A stretch of DNA of 6,844 nucleotides from Candidatus Falkowiibacteriota bacterium (lineage in GTDB: Bacteria; Patescibacteriota; Patescibacteriia; Patescibacteriales; UBA12465), in assembly GCA_026396945.1 (NCBI GenBank), contig JAPLVX010000091.1, forward strand, positions 2,325 through 9,168, written 5' to 3'. The notes under the pieces are model-generated. The model had not been told where the DNA came from. It was given only the letters and a program-made list of their open reading frames with translations, and ran no database searches. Numbering within the stretch: position 1 is the stretch's first letter; the number at the start of each line of letters is the position of its first letter. The position numbers were made by a program, and so were the translations under genes. Shown piece after piece: positions 5,570 through 6,844 of this stretch.

Positions 5570-6697
5570 ATGAAAATCGCCCAAGTGGTTTGCGCTTTCC
5601 CGCCCTATGCCGGCGGCATCGGCAATAGCGCCTATACCATTTCACAACTCCTGGCTACTAGGCACGAAGTAACTAATTTTTATCCGGATAATTTAAAACC
5701 CTGGCTAAAATACGGCCATAGCGCTTTCGCTCCCCAGCTTTTATTTAAACTGGGGCGCTTTGATTATATTTATCTTCACTACCCTTTCTTTGGGACAGCG
5801 GAAATTGTTTGGCTATTTAAAATTTTTAATAAAAAAACTAAATTAATCGTTCATTACCATATGGATGTTAGCTTTGATAAACCCTTCTTAAAATTATTGT
5901 CTCTACCCAGCCGTTTAATCCGGGCTAATTTATTAAAGCGAGCGGATATAATCGTCAGCGCCAGTTTAGATTATATAAAGAATGGCCAAATAAAAAATAT
6001 TTATCAAAAATACCCTGATAAATTCCAGGAAATTCCTTTCGGTCTGGATTTAAATCGCTTTAAACCGGATATATTAAAAACCGAGCCAGCGGGCAAGCTA
6101 ATGACACAAATTAAAAAAGTGATTGACTTTGTAACGACAAAATTTATTAAAAAAGATAAACTAACGATTCTGTTTGTTGGTGGGCTAGACCGCGCCCATT
6201 ACTTTAAAGGAGTTAACAATCTAATCAAAGCCGCCAGTGAATTAGCTAATAAAGATTGGGTCTTAAAAATTGCCGGCGAGGGCGAATTAGAGCTTGAATA
6301 CCGGGCGCTGGCGGCGGACTTGGAAATCGGCACCCAGGTTAAATTTTGCGGCAAATTAGGCGGCGAAGAATTAATTAAAACTTTTCAAAGCGCCGATGTT
6401 CTAGTCCTGCCTTCAATTAATAGAAACGAGGCCTTTGGCTTGGTTTTAATTGAAGCGATGGCTTGCGGAACACCGGTAATCGCTTCTAATCTGCCGGGGG
6501 TGAGAAGCGTCTTTACTGACGGCCAGGAAGGCTTTTTGATCGAACCGGATAACGTGGCTGACTTAAAAAATAAATTGGAACTTATTTTGCGGGATAATGA
6601 TGGGCGACAAAAAATGAGCCAGGCGGCCAGAAGATTGGCGGAGGAAAAATATGGTCTGGAATTAATGAAAGAGAAAATTTTGAATTTGTTTGGGTAA
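5570..6697 (+). CDS. GT4 family glycosyltransferase (GT-B fold)
   Basis: This complete 375-residue retaining glycosyltransferase has the two Rossmann domains of the GT-B fold. The N-terminal acceptor domain shows FPPYAGGIGNSA (10-21), the HYHMD segment (95-99) and IPFGLDLNRF (155-164). The C-terminal donor domain shows ILFVGGLDRAHYFKG (200-214), IAGEGELE (234-241), VKFCGKL (257-263) and the E-x7-E signature EAFGLVLIE (287-295), followed by AMACGTPVIASNLPG (296-310). Glu287 and Glu295 are the conserved pair that contacts the nucleotide-sugar donor. Members of this family elongate surface polysaccharides, lipid-linked glycans or glycolipids; the sugar and acceptor are not predictable here. It lies 38 bp downstream of the DUF2304 gene in the same direction. 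A short out-of-frame ORF (ATG at 5556, encoding MKINL) ends within the start codon region. Confidence 0.93.
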   Translation: MKIAQVVCAFPPYAGGIGNSAYTISQLLATRHEVTNFYPDNLKPWLKYGHSAFAPQLLFKLGRFDYIYLHYPFFGTAEIVWLFKIFNKKTKLIVHYHMDVSFDKPFLKLLSLPSRLIRANLLKRADIIVSASLDYIKNGQIKNIYQKYPDKFQEIPFGLDLNRFKPDILKTEPAGKLMTQIKKVIDFVTTKFIKKDKLTILFVGGLDRAHYFKGVNNLIKAASELANKDWVLKIAGEGELELEYRALAADLEIGTQVKFCGKLGGEELIKTFQSADVLVLPSINRNEAFGLVLIEAMACGTPVIASNLPGVRSVFTDGQEGFLIEPDNVADLKNKLELILRDNDGRQKMSQAARRLAEEKYGLELMKEKILNLFG

Positions 6698-6762
6698 AAA
6701 AATTTTGCTGGAGAAACTTAAAAAGTGGAGAAAATTATTTTTAAAAAACGTTTAATTAAAAT

Positions 6763-6844
6763 ATGAAAATTGGAATTTTAAACAGTTTATACGAACGTGG
6801 CGGCGCGGAAACGGTCATGCGCGCCATGGCCGCTGATTTCGTCC
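6763..6844 (+). CDS. Probable GT4 family glycosyltransferase, N-terminal 27 residues only (gene continues past the right edge)
   Basis: The frame opens with ATG at 6763 and reads MKIGILNSLYERGGAETVM before the edge. The MKI.I.N beta strand followed by a GGAE.V loop is typical of the acceptor domain of family 4 glycosyltransferases. It follows the complete GT4 gene by 65 bp on the same strand, so it probably belongs to the same glycan operon. The preceding 65 bp is AT-rich, with no Shine-Dalgarno and no convincing promoter. With so little sequence the family call rests mainly on the GGAE motif and context. Confidence 0.65.
   Translation, partial: MKIGILNSLYERGGAETVMRAMAADFV

Noticed and set aside
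613..6697. Alternative genetic code (TGA as Gly or Trp), as in some CPR lineages
   Set aside because: All complete genes end at TAA and have plausible lengths apart from FtsW; conserved Gly and Trp positions use normal codons, so nothing calls for recoding.

Overview
This window looks like part of a genome from the Candidate Phyla Radiation (Patescibacteria, most likely a Parcubacteria-type lineage). That placement is an inference. It rests on AT-rich intergenic DNA, compact gene spacing, start codons with no recognisable Shine-Dalgarno sequence, a MurG with altered signature motifs, a GT2/DUF2304 gene pair and a small orphan membrane protein next to mraY. All reading frames are intact under the standard genetic code, so there is no sign of TGA recoding.

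The layout is two operons diverging from an AT-rich region at about 3248-3413. The minus-strand operon (3247 down to 1) encodes a 141-residue three-helix membrane protein, then MraY, FtsW and the start of MurG, which runs off the left edge. This is the lipid-linked peptidoglycan branch of the division and cell wall (dcw) cluster. MraY makes lipid I, MurG turns it into lipid II, and FtsW polymerises lipid II at the septum. FtsW stops directly after its last conserved motif and appears to lack the final transmembrane helix. A 16-bp tandem duplication covers the mraY-ftsW junction.

The plus-strand operon (3414 to the right edge) begins with a degenerate relative of the PilB/GspE secretion ATPases. 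It keeps the C-terminal tetracysteine motif but has lost the Walker A lysine and both His-box histidines. Next come a GT2 polyprenyl-phosphate-type glycosyltransferase, a DUF2304 membrane protein that probably partners it, a GT4 glycosyltransferase, and the N-terminus of what looks like a second GT4 enzyme. The second operon therefore probably builds a surface glycan or glycolipid. Why a pilus-type pseudo-ATPase should head it is the most interesting question here.

The intergenic region holds a good plus-strand promoter with an extended -10, a hairpin in the resulting leader, and a -10-like box on the minus strand close enough to the first ATG to predict a nearly leaderless transcript. I saw no tRNA, rRNA, CRISPR array, insertion sequence or convincing terminator.
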